Below are positions 53,701-61,241 of a DNA stretch of 64,000 nucleotides, piece after piece (position 1 is the stretch's first letter; the number at the start of each line of letters is the position of its first letter). The DNA is from Lutibacter sp. (GTDB lineage: Bacteria; Bacteroidota; Bacteroidia; Flavobacteriales; Flavobacteriaceae). Below the pieces are notes generated by a model. That model made no database searches. It worked only from the letters and a program-made list of their open reading frames with translations, and had not been told where the DNA came from. Location of the stretch: NCBI RefSeq assembly GCF_016342705.1, contig NZ_JAEINV010000009.1, positions 62,001 to 126,000 on the forward strand, written 5' to 3'. The position numbers and the translations under genes are program-made.

Positions 53701-55172
53701 ATATTTTCATCATTTACTTCTGTTTCGCCATTAAAATGTTTCTTTTTAACAACGCCATTAATTTTAATATTCTTATATGCATATTTATTGTATTCGTAAT
53801 TGGTAATTATTCCTTTTACGGATGTATTCATTTTTTCTAAAGAAAATCCTTCTCCGTCTACATCCAAAGAAGTTGATAACAAACCAATTGAAGGATTGTC
53901 AATTAACTTACCTAACTGAAAATCAATAAATTCAATATGTCCAATATACGTTGCATCATCAATATTTGTAACATTTGTAAGCTCTAAATCTGAAATTACA
54001 CTTCCCAAATTAGAATTCATAACCAATTTGGCATCAATTAAATTAGGTGTAATAAAGGTTTTTCCCTTTAAGGTAAATTTTCCTAATTTAGAAAATTCAG
54101 TAGGCAATGTATTTCCTAAAACATTTGGAAGTAATGCTTTTAAATGATAATAATCTGATGTTAAATTATCAATATCTCCTTCTAAAGAAAACCCGTTTTC
54201 CTGATTAAAAACATTTTTAAAATTAATAGTTCCTTTAATAATGGCGCCTTTATCAGATTCTAAATCTAAATTATGTGTTATAAAATTATTGAGTGTTCCT
54301 GTTATTTTTGTTGAAAAATGCAATTCATCATCAGTTCCTAATTCATTATAGAATTTTTTCAAATCTATTAACGATAAATTTGCCTTTTGAACGTCTGCAT
54401 TTAATTTTACTTTATTATTAAAATCCGAAAAGTCATCTCTATGGTAATTAAAAATAATATCTGCCTCTAATGAAGATTCCGCAGTTTCTAACAACGTATT
54501 ATTAAAACTCATGGAAATTTTAGAATACGAAAAGTTACTTGTTAAGTTTTCAACCTCAATATTTCTATTTTCAATAAAATGAAGGTTTTTAATATCAGCA
54601 GTAACATTTGGTCCTTCAATTTTAAAGTTTTTTGCACTACCCTTTATTTTTTTGAAGAATATAGGTTGATCATTTTTAATATTAGCATCTACAACTTCAA
54701 CATATCCATTGTTTAATTTTAATCTGGTTGAAGTTAATAAAAACCCAGATGGTTGATCACTCACTGTTCCATCATCAAATTTATCTACAAACACTGTTAA
54801 AGCATCATCTACTTCTCCTTTGTAGGTTTTAATATTTAAAATAAAATTATCTAAAAATATTTGGCCAAATTCTGGTTTTCCATCCACCAATTTTTTAAAA
54901 CTAACGATTGATGTAGTTAAGTTTTCAATATAAATTAACGTATCTGCATGGTGATTTTTAATATAAACTTCTTTTAATTTTACATTTCCTAAAAATGACA
55001 AATCAACTTTTTTAACATTAATATCAACATCAAATTCTGTTCTTAAATAGTTTGTTGCTTTTTTTCCAAGCGAAGTTTGTACTGCCGGGATTGACAGTAA
55101 TACACTAACTACTGCTAATGAAACCAGTAGTATTAGTAAAATATTTACAACTATTTTTTTAATTCGTTTGAT
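50703..55172 (-). CDS. tamB: TamB-family translocation/assembly protein without a canonical start codon
   Basis: AsmA/TamB-type envelope protein thought to move phospholipids or aid outer-membrane protein assembly. The body is a very long series of beta-rich repeats, ending with the DUF490 TamB domain (GSGTGNLQIDLDTKDKFDMYG, AIALDYQLNDKIIINGKVG). Upstream of the first TTG in frame (55001) the frame continues with IKRIKKIVVNILLILLVSLA and SIPAVQTSLGKKATNYLRTE: a TM anchor and amphipathic start exactly as in homologues. The stop TAA at 55191-55193 closes the frame, and no ATG, GTG or TTG lies between. I place the start at ATC 55172, where homologues have MKRIKK; 1,489 residues. Confidence 0.8.
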   Translation of the reverse strand: MKRIKKIVVNILLILLVSLAVVSVLLSIPAVQTSLGKKATNYLRTEFDVDINVKKVDLSFLGNVKLKEVYIKNHHADTLIYIENLTTSIVSFKKLVDGKPEFGQIFLDNFILNIKTYKGEVDDALTVFVDKFDDGTVSDQPSGFLLTSTRLKLNNGYVEVVDANIKNDQPIFFKKIKGSAKNFKIEGPNVTADIKNLHFIENRNIEVENLTSNFSYSKISMSFNNTLLETAESSLEADIIFNYHRDDFSDFNNKVKLNADVQKANLSLIDLKKFYNELGTDDELHFSTKITGTLNNFITHNLDLESDKGAIIKGTINFKNVFNQENGFSLEGDIDNLTSDYYHLKALLPNVLGNTLPTEFSKLGKFTLKGKTFITPNLIDAKLVMNSNLGSVISDLELTNVTNIDDATYIGHIEFIDFQLGKLIDNPSIGLLSTSLDVDGEGFSLEKMNTSVKGIITNYEYNKYAYKNIKINGVVKKKHFNGETEVNDENIKLNFNGLADFSSKIYTFNFKAVVDYCDLNTINLFKRDSISNLKGEININVKGNSIDDLVGNLDFKDMLYTNQKGDYFFKDFNINSSFEDSTRTITINSPEIITGRIKGKFKFAELGHLAQNSIGSIYSNYKPYKVTSGQYLDFRFNVYNKIVEVFYPEIVLDANSSVRGNISADDNLFKLNIKSPRVEAYKTIIEDLNVQIDNKNPLFNTQLSIDKIKSEYYSVSNLKLVNITLNDTLYFRTEFDGGEQNTEQYNLAFYHTFNKENKSVFGMQKSNFTFKNNKWVINPEDNFKNKVVFDSKRKTYDISQFLIASNNEEIEIYGTMKDTISKDLNFKFKNVKLSSITPEIDSLKLKGIVNGTLNYKQITDKIKPTADLTIANFYVNNSYQGDLKVNIEGKNSVKNYLVDISLKRNGNINFSALGDLDFTPKEPTLDLIVDFEEFKLDAFSPLGEDVFTNIRGFVYGNVNLTGLVKNPDMTGTLFLDKAGMYFPYLNVDYEFDGTSIVELTNQTFTFDDVTIKDSFKNTKGKITGTIKHSHFDNWKLDLSVNTKNLLVLNTIEKENSLYFGTGFLEGNAFIKGPTDKLVIDVVGKTKKGTHFIIPISDVKTVESSQLIRFISKDNSDNNEEIRRQFISDKLKGLSMVFNLEITKDAIVEMVLDKATGSYIKGSGTGNLQIDLDTKDKFDMYGDFIVDNGVYNFKYGGFINKPFAVRKGGSISWSGNPFTADINIEAVYRVSANPKSLLENIVANRKIPIDLITRFSGELFNSQRDFDIEIPNSSSTVASELEFKLNSNDENNKTVHFISLLVSGSFYNESDLSVNSNAALYGTSFDMLSNVFDNILNQGNNRFKLKPVYTVGEKYKVDNLNIDDQLAIALDYQLNDKIIINGKVGMPIGSKDQTNVIGEVNVEFLMNDEGTFRSSIFNRQNEIQYTEEEEGYTQGAGLTYQIDFDSGKELLEKLKLKKKKPIDSIPEKQSKDSIITENKIIKFKNKSIKK

Positions 55173-55224
55173 ATGCGCTAAATTTGCAAATTAACGGCAA
55201 TTATTATGCCTATATTTTATTTAA

Positions 55225-56259
55225 ATGACTAAAATTAATCCAATTTATATTCTTGGTATTGAATCGTCTTGTGATGATACAAGTGCCGCTGTTTTATGCA
55301 ACGGAAAAGTACTATCAAATGTTGTTGCCAATCAAGAAATTCACACCAAATATGGAGGTGTTGTTCCTGAATTAGCTTCCAGAGCACATCAACAAAATAT
55401 TGTTCCTGTTATTCAACAAGCAATTCAACAAGCAAATATCGACAAAAAAGAGTTACATGCCATAGCTTTTACGCGTGGACCTGGATTAATGGGGTCACTT
55501 TTAGTGGGAACATCGTTTGCAAAGTCACTTTCTATGGCTTTAAATATTCCATTAATTGCTGTAAATCATATGCAAGGGCACGTTTTAGCTCATTTTATTG
55601 AAGATGAAACTCAACAAAAACCGCCATTTCCTTTTTTATGTTTAACAATTAGCGGTGGACATACGCAAATTGTAAAAATTACCAATTATTTTACCATGGA
55701 AGTTATTGGTGAAACTACTGATGATGCCGTTGGAGAAGCGTATGATAAATCGGCAAAAATTTTAGGGCTGCCATATCCTGGCGGACCTTTGGTTGATAAA
55801 TATGCGCAACTTGGCAATCCAAAAGCCTTTAAATTTACAAAACCAAAAATGCCAAATTTAGATTTTAGTTTTAGTGGACTAAAAACAGCTATTTTATATT
55901 TTATTCAGAAAAATGTAAAAGAAAATCCAAATTTTATTGAAGAAAATCTCCACGATATTTGTGCTTCTATTCAGTACACTATTGTGCAAATATTATTCGA
56001 TAAACTTAAAAAAGCAGTGAAACAAACAGGAATTACACATATTGCAATAGCCGGTGGTGTAAGTGCTAATTCTGAAATACGTAAAACCTTAAAAGCTACT
56101 GAAGAAAAATATGGATGGACTACGTACATTCCAAAATTTCAATACACAACAGATAATGCTGCTATGATTGCTATTGTTGGGCATTTAAAATATTTAGAAA
56201 AAGATTTTTCTGAAACAGATATTGTGGCAACTGCACGTTTAAAAGTACAAGAAGGTTAA
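55225..56259 (+). CDS. tsaD: tRNA N6-adenosine threonylcarbamoyltransferase TsaD
   Basis: Catalytic subunit transferring threonylcarbamoyl to A37 of ANN-decoding tRNAs. 344 residues with ILGIESSCDDTSAAV, metal-binding H115 and H119 in VNHMQGHVLAH, ISGGHTQIV, DDAVGEAYDKSAKILGLPYP, and SGLKTAI. It is full length and looks intact. The last 25 codons are repeated in a degenerate form about 290 bases downstream, so the present 3' end may be a replacement. Divergent from tamB, 52 bases apart. Confidence 0.95.
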   Translation: MTKINPIYILGIESSCDDTSAAVLCNGKVLSNVVANQEIHTKYGGVVPELASRAHQQNIVPVIQQAIQQANIDKKELHAIAFTRGPGLMGSLLVGTSFAKSLSMALNIPLIAVNHMQGHVLAHFIEDETQQKPPFPFLCLTISGGHTQIVKITNYFTMEVIGETTDDAVGEAYDKSAKILGLPYPGGPLVDKYAQLGNPKAFKFTKPKMPNLDFSFSGLKTAILYFIQKNVKENPNFIEENLHDICASIQYTIVQILFDKLKKAVKQTGITHIAIAGGVSANSEIRKTLKATEEKYGWTTYIPKFQYTTDNAAMIAIVGHLKYLEKDFSETDIVATARLKVQEG

Positions 56260-56285
56260 AAATTTAAATTAGGTTTTTCTTTCAT

Positions 56286-56399
56286 AAAAAAAGTATCAGC
56301 ATATTTTTGCAAAAGTATCAGCATACTTTAGGAAAAGTTTCAGCATACTTTGGAGAAAGTATGAGCATACTTCTTTGAAAGAATCAGCATACATTTTAA
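56286..56399 (+). repeat. five tandem ~22-bp hairpin-forming repeats after tsaD
   Basis: Five units at 56291, 56311, 56333, 56356 and 56378 share the core AAAGTATCAGCATACTTT. Each unit is a small stem-loop (AAGTAT / ATACTT around CAGC or GAGC), with degenerate first, third and fifth units (AAGTTT, AAGAAT). Spacing is 20-23 bases. The array starts 26 bases after the tsaD stop. Confidence 0.85.
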
Positions 56400-56480
56400 A
56401 CTACAATTACTTACTGAATATCAACTTGTTGCAAAATTAAATTTTCGATTATTCAAGTAACAACAAAATGCATAAAAAAC

Positions 56481-56550
56481 CACTTTAAAATATTATCGCT
56501 CTGAATCAATTGTTGTTGCAACAGCTCGGTTAAAAGTGCAAGAAGGTTAA
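56481..56550 (+). pseudogene. degenerate second copy of the tsaD 3' end
   Basis: Translated in frame it reads LKYYRSESIVVATARLKVQE-G-stop against LKYLEKDFSETDIVATARLKVQEG in tsaD. The last 15 codons match at protein level with mainly third-base differences (for example GTG/GTT, ACT/ACA, CGT/CGG), so it diverged as coding DNA before being stranded. It has no start and is only about 70 bases. The A-run after the stop is also shared. Confidence 0.82.
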
Positions 56551-56589
56551 AAAATACTATTATTTTAAGATTTATCTGTACTGAAATTG

Positions 56590-56597
56590 TAATTTTG
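56590..56597 (+). promoter_or_regulatory. -7 element of the copper module, implying a leaderless mRNA
   Basis: TAATTTTG, an exact TAnnTTTG match, ends 5 bases before the ATG at 56602. Transcription would begin at or next to the start codon. A -33 TTG is not obvious. Confidence 0.45.
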
Positions 56598-56601
56598 CAA
56601 A

Positions 56602-57018
56602 ATGAAAAATGTTTTTCAAAAAATAACAGTTGTATTTATGGTCGCAATATTATTGCTATCCATTACATCTTTTTCAATGTATAAACATTTTTGTAATGAT
56701 AATTTAGTTGAAATTTCTAATTTTTCAAAAGTTGATTCTTGCTGTAAAACTAAAATTGTTTCCAATAATTTTAACATTGTAAAGTTTTCAAAAAAGGATT
56801 GTTGTCAAAATGAAATTGTTATGAAAAGTAATACTTCTTTTCAACATACTAATTCTTTAAAATTAATAAAATCTCAATACGTTTTAGCTTTTTCATTTTA
56901 TACAATTTTTGTAAAAAAAATGAATTTCATTAAAGTTAACACTACATTTTATCAAGATTTTTCTCCTCCTAAAATTTTACGAAACAAACAAGTACTGTTT
57001 CAGTCCTTCTTAATTTGA
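56602..57018 (+). CDS. HYC_CC_PP family protein
   Basis: 138 residues with an N-terminal signal/TM segment (about 8-25) and the family's conserved order: HFC (29-31), CC (47-48), CC (67-68), and PP (122-123, in FSPPKIL). I recall this flavobacterial family beside TonB receptors and HMA proteins. Three cysteine sites facing the periplasm suggest copper or other soft-metal handling, which is inference. It is the first gene of a three-gene module and has a leaderless-type promoter. Confidence 0.82.
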   Translation: MKNVFQKITVVFMVAILLLSITSFSMYKHFCNDNLVEISNFSKVDSCCKTKIVSNNFNIVKFSKKDCCQNEIVMKSNTSFQHTNSLKLIKSQYVLAFSFYTIFVKKMNFIKVNTTFYQDFSPPKILRNKQVLFQSFLI

Positions 57019-57093
57019 TTTTATAGTTCTTTTTGAGAATAGCATTGGCTATTAAAACAAGATTTCTATTTATCACAATTAAGATTTTCATTC

Positions 57094-59322
57094 ATGAAAA
57101 AATATATCATTTATTTATTCATCCTCCTTCCTTTGGGTGCAATAAGTCAAAATAGTACGAAAGGAAAAATTTTAGACACCTCTAACACTCCAATAATTGG
57201 CGCAAATATTTATTGGGAAGATTCTACAATTGGTGTTGTTTCAAATGAAAATGGGTTATTTGAAATTAAAAATTTATCAAACAATAATACTTTAATAGTA
57301 AGCTATATTGGTTATAAATCACAATCTATTACTATTGATAAATCAACTGAATTAACCATAAACTTAAGTCCAGATAATGAACTAAATGAAATTAGTATTA
57401 ATTCTGTAAAACAAAGTTCCAACAGACCATCGTATGAAATTAAAAACATCATTAATGTAAATAAGGCAGAATTGTTAAAAGCCGCTTGCTGTAATTTAGC
57501 AGAGAGTTTTGAAACAAATCCATCTATTGACGTTAATTATTCCGATGCGCTAACTGGAACAAAACAAATTAAAATGTTAGGTTTATCAAGTCCGTACATT
57601 CAAATTGTTCAAGAAAATGTTCCTAATATTAGAGGTGCTGCTCAGGCATTTGGACTTTCATTTACTCCAGGAACTTGGGTTGAAAGCATACAAGTTACCA
57701 AAGGTGCAGGAAGTGTTGTAAATGGTTATGAAAGTATAACCGGTCAAATTAATGCCGAATTAGTAAAGCCTTTAACTGATAAAAAGTTATTTATAAATGC
57801 TTATACATCCTTAGATGGAAGATCTGAATTAAATACGCATTTCAATAAAATTTTAAATGATAAATGGAGCGCTGGTTTATATGTTCATGGAAATTTAAGA
57901 ACTAAAAAAATGGACGAAAACAACGATGGTTTTTTAGATGCTCCGCTTTCTAATCAAATAAACATTATGAACAGATGGCAATATACCGATACAGAAAAAG
58001 GTTGGGTGAGCTTTGTTAATTTTCGCTATTTAACCGATAATAAACAAACAGGGCAAGTAAATTTTAATCCTGACATTCATAAAAAAACTAGTACATTTTG
58101 GGGAAGTGAAATTGAAACCGAAAGATTTGAAACCTCCGCAAAATTGGGTTATGTTTTTCCAGAAATGCCTTATAAAAGTTTTGGATTGCAATTTGCATTT
58201 AGCGACCACAAACAGCATTCTTATTATGGACTAAAAGATTATAATATAAAACATCAAAGTTTTTATGCTAATTTAATTTTCAATTCTATAATTTCAGATA
58301 CAAGAAATAAAATTGTAACTGGACTAAATTCAACTTTTGATGATTTTAATGAATTAGTTTTAAATTCAAATTACACAAGAAACGAAAAATCTGTTGGTGC
58401 TTTTTTTGAATATAATTATGATAATTTAGACAATTTAAGCTTATCGGCAGGAGTTAGAGTTGATGCTCATAATTTATTAGGAACTTTTATTACGCCACGT
58501 TTACACGTTAAATATAACGCTTGGGAAACTGGAACATTCCGATTTTCAGCAGGAAGAGGAAAAAGAGGCGCTTCTATATTTGCCGAAAATCAAAAATTAT
58601 TTGGCACAAACAGAACTTTAAATATTACTAATAATAATGGTAAATATTACGGATTAAAACCAGAAATAGCTTGGAATTACGGAACTTCATTCAATCAAAA
58701 ATTTAAATTATTTAATAGAAGTGGTGATGTAACCATTGACTTTTATAAAACAATTTTTGATGAGCAAGTTATTGTAGATTGGGAAAATCCAACCGAAATT
58801 TCGTTTTACAATAGTTCAACAATAGGAAAAGCAAATAGCTTTCAAATTGAGTTAAATTACAGTCCGGTAACACATTTAGCAATAAGAACAGCCTACAAAT
58901 ATCAAGATATTACAAGTAATTTTATTTCCGGCGAAAAACAAGAACCATTACAACCTAAAAATAGATTTTTTACAAACTTATTTTTTGAAACTCATCAAAC
59001 AGAAAAAGGTGGTAATTGGAAATTCGATTTCACATACAATTGGCAAAGTGAACAGCGAATTCCGGACACTAGTATTTATAGTTTAAAGTATCAACTACCA
59101 CTATATTCAGACAATCACAGCGCTATAAATGCACAAATAACAAAGGTTTTTTCACCACGATTTGAATGGTATTTAGGTGGCGAAAATTTAACCAACCAAA
59201 AACAACAAATACCCGTTTTAGGAGCTGATGATCCTTTCGGAACAAATTTTGATACAAGCTTAGTATATTCGCCTGTTATTGGTGCAATGTATTATACAGG
59301 AATTAGATTTAATTTAGAATAA
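57094..59322 (+). CDS. TonB-dependent receptor of the HYC_CC_PP/HMA module
   Basis: 742-residue outer-membrane receptor: signal peptide (1-19), carboxypeptidase-regulatory-like domain (about 22-92), plug and barrel. The plug has an unusual double cysteine, ELLKAACCNLAESFETNPSI (C132-C133), then GLSSPYIQIVQENVPNIRGA and VTKGAGSVVNGYESITGQIN. Position between a CC-rich protein and an HMA-domain protein indicates uptake of copper or a similar metal (inference). The receptor at 33288 uses a different motif (CxxxM), so the two are not recent duplicates. Confidence 0.88.
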   Translation: MKKYIIYLFILLPLGAISQNSTKGKILDTSNTPIIGANIYWEDSTIGVVSNENGLFEIKNLSNNNTLIVSYIGYKSQSITIDKSTELTINLSPDNELNEISINSVKQSSNRPSYEIKNIINVNKAELLKAACCNLAESFETNPSIDVNYSDALTGTKQIKMLGLSSPYIQIVQENVPNIRGAAQAFGLSFTPGTWVESIQVTKGAGSVVNGYESITGQINAELVKPLTDKKLFINAYTSLDGRSELNTHFNKILNDKWSAGLYVHGNLRTKKMDENNDGFLDAPLSNQINIMNRWQYTDTEKGWVSFVNFRYLTDNKQTGQVNFNPDIHKKTSTFWGSEIETERFETSAKLGYVFPEMPYKSFGLQFAFSDHKQHSYYGLKDYNIKHQSFYANLIFNSIISDTRNKIVTGLNSTFDDFNELVLNSNYTRNEKSVGAFFEYNYDNLDNLSLSAGVRVDAHNLLGTFITPRLHVKYNAWETGTFRFSAGRGKRGASIFAENQKLFGTNRTLNITNNNGKYYGLKPEIAWNYGTSFNQKFKLFNRSGDVTIDFYKTIFDEQVIVDWENPTEISFYNSSTIGKANSFQIELNYSPVTHLAIRTAYKYQDITSNFISGEKQEPLQPKNRFFTNLFFETHQTEKGGNWKFDFTYNWQSEQRIPDTSIYSLKYQLPLYSDNHSAINAQITKVFSPRFEWYLGGENLTNQKQQIPVLGADDPFGTNFDTSLVYSPVIGAMYYTGIRFNLE

Positions 59323-59332
59323 AACGTTTATT

Positions 59333-59689
59333 ATGAAGAAATTACTATTATTTATTGGAATTTTATGTATTGGAATTTCAAGTGAAGCACAAGAAAAAAA
59401 TAAAAATGCAAAAATTACTTTTGAAGTAAATGGTATTTGCGAAATGTGCAAAGAAAGAATTGAATTGGCAGCCTTAAAAACTAAGGGTGTAAAATTTGCG
59501 AATTGGACCATTGAAACGCATGAACTTTCATTAATATTTGATGAGCGTAAAATAGATGAATTAACCATTCACAATAATATTGCGGCTGTTGGTCATGACA
59601 CAAAAAAAGTAACAGCAACAGATGAGGCGTATAACAATTTGCATGATTGCTGTAAATATGATAGAGTGAATCCAGAATTTGGACATTAA
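59333..59689 (+). CDS. exported heavy-metal-associated (HMA) domain protein
   Basis: 118 residues: signal peptide (1-20, ending SSEAQ) and one ferredoxin-like HMA domain with the metal-binding CEMC (C36, C39) in VNGICEMCKERIELAALKT. The C-terminal tail adds another pair, HDCCKYDR (C106-C107). It would be a periplasmic copper carrier receiving metal from the TonB receptor encoded 10 bases upstream. The tail CC echoes the CC pairs of the other two module proteins. Confidence 0.88.
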   Translation: MKKLLLFIGILCIGISSEAQEKNKNAKITFEVNGICEMCKERIELAALKTKGVKFANWTIETHELSLIFDERKIDELTIHNNIAAVGHDTKKVTATDEAYNNLHDCCKYDRVNPEFGH

Positions 59690-59712
59690 ATTAATTGCTC
59701 AATTATACTATA

Positions 59713-59750
59713 TTAACTTATTTCAAAAATAAAATTTTGAAATAAGTTAA
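59713..59750. terminator. 16-bp perfect inverted repeat between convergent genes
   Basis: Arms 59713-59728 and 59735-59750 are exact reverse complements around six bases. It sits between the HMA gene (plus) and the MscS-type gene (minus). T-rich flanks are weak, so it is a probable bidirectional terminator. Confidence 0.65.
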
Positions 59751-59780
59751 TCTGTTTTAATAAAGGCAGACAATCGTTAA

Positions 59781-61037
59781 TTATTTGTTATTTAGTAAAA
59801 CAGAAATATCCTTTCCTGTTGGCTCTTCAAATATTTCTAAATCAAAATAAGGAACTGCAGCAATCACATGGTCAAAAATATCTGACATAGTAGCTTCATA
59901 ATTAGACCATTTTTTATCACTGCTAAAACAATAAATTTCTAATGGAATACCTTGTGAAGTTGGTGCTAATTGCCTTACCATTAAAAAAAGTTCTTTACTA
60001 ACTTCTGAATTTTGATGTAAATAAAGGTCCAAATATTTTCTGAAGACTCCAAAATTAGTCAAATTTAACCCGTTAATTAAAACGGACTTATCTGCTCCAA
60101 TTTTTTCATTATGCAAAGTAATTTCAACATGCTTATCTTCAATATATTGCTTTACTAATTGAATTTTCTTAAATTCTTCTATCTTTTCTTTCGTTAAAAA
60201 TTTAATAGAATTTTGTTTAATAAAAACAGCTCTTTTTATTCTTCTTCCACCAGACTCTTCCATTCCTCTCCAATTTTGAAATGAATCTGAAATTAAACTA
60301 TACGTTGGAATTGTAGTGTATGTATTGTCCCAATTTTGAACTCTTACTGTAGCCAAATTAATATCCGTAACCGTACCATCTGCTCCAAATTTACTGTAAA
60401 CAATCCAATCACCTATTCTTACAATATCGTTTACTGAAACTTGAATGGAAGCTACAAAACCTAAAATAGTATCTTTAAAAATTAACAATATTACAGCAGA
60501 AGCTGCTCCAAGTGTTGCAAAACTTAAAACATCTCTTCCAGTTAACTGATAAACAATAAAAAATATGGCAACTCCCCATAAAAATATCATGACAACTTGC
60601 GAATAACTTTCTAAAGGTTTATCCTTAAATCGTTCCGTTGTTCTTAAATATTGTTGAGTTGACTTTAAAAAGCTTCGTATTATTTTTACAACTAAAATAA
60701 TACCATAAATGTTTATTGCAATGGTGAACGCTTTTAATAAAAATGAAAAATCACTTAAAATTAGCGGAACTAAATATTTTAAAATAAATAGTGGAATTAT
60801 ATGTGCAATATATCTTGGAAACTTACTTTTCACTAAAAAATCATCAAATGTAGTTTTGGTTTTTATAGAGAAAAGATAAAATAATTTTACAATTACAAAA
60901 CGTAAAATTCTATCTAAAAAATAAGCTATTACAACAATTACACTAAAAGTAATTATCAAATTTATGGTTGCTGCCCAAAAATCTGGCAACCCTTTATTTA
61001 GTAATATTTCTTTTATAAGATTTAAATACTTTATCAT
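59781..61037 (-). CDS. MscS-type mechanosensitive ion channel family protein
   Basis: About 418 residues from ATG 61037 (MIKYLNLIKEILLNKGLPDF); ATG 61055 is also possible. The open frame to 61181 is rejected because it reads through a REP-like repeat (DEILNQVQNDA). Several TM helices precede the pore helix and beta domain: LGAASAVILLIFKDTILGFV, SIQVSVNDIVRIGDWIVY and TVRVQNWDNTYTTIPTYSL are the MscS signatures. It is the larger YbdG-like type, probably releasing solutes on osmotic downshift. Confidence 0.9.
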   Translation of the reverse strand: MIKYLNLIKEILLNKGLPDFWAATINLIITFSVIVVIAYFLDRILRFVIVKLFYLFSIKTKTTFDDFLVKSKFPRYIAHIIPLFILKYLVPLILSDFSFLLKAFTIAINIYGIILVVKIIRSFLKSTQQYLRTTERFKDKPLESYSQVVMIFLWGVAIFFIVYQLTGRDVLSFATLGAASAVILLIFKDTILGFVASIQVSVNDIVRIGDWIVYSKFGADGTVTDINLATVRVQNWDNTYTTIPTYSLISDSFQNWRGMEESGGRRIKRAVFIKQNSIKFLTKEKIEEFKKIQLVKQYIEDKHVEITLHNEKIGADKSVLINGLNLTNFGVFRKYLDLYLHQNSEVSKELFLMVRQLAPTSQGIPLEIYCFSSDKKWSNYEATMSDIFDHVIAAVPYFDLEIFEEPTGKDISVLLNNK

Positions 61038-61113
61038 TAATAAATTTTGAATCATAATTTTAAATTTAGTGATAAATAGGCAAAAGCAGATTTTAAAAAA
61101 AACTGGGTAAAAA

Positions 61114-61196
61114 GCGTCATTCTGAACTTGATTCAGAATCTCATCATGCTGATTATAAAAAAGAATGAGAACCTGAATCAAGTTCAGGTTGACGAC
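61114..61196. repeat. REP-like paired inverted repeat between E2 and MscS genes
   Basis: GCGTCATTCTGAACTTGATT (continuing to CAGAATCTCAT) and, 20 bases on, ATGAGAACCTGAATCAAGTT (continuing to CAGGTTGACGAC). The two halves are near reverse complements and each contains its own TCAAGTTCAG-type palindrome. Same family as 28535 and 29600. Confidence 0.8.
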
Positions 61197-61241
61197 ACGT
61201 TTATTTTAAAACGCCACTAAATTATAAACTTTCAAATTGAA

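Noticed and set aside
56286-56399. CRISPR array
   Set aside because: Repeats of about 22 bases follow each other with almost no spacer, units are degenerate, and no cas genes are present.
59314-59568. 84-codon minus-strand frame over the HMA gene
   Set aside because: Antisense shadow of a gene with an evident CxxC HMA domain.
61038-61181. Extended N-terminus of the MscS-type channel
   Set aside because: The extra residues are translated from a REP-like repeat and its flank, and are not typical of the family; ATG at 61037 or 61055 is preferred.
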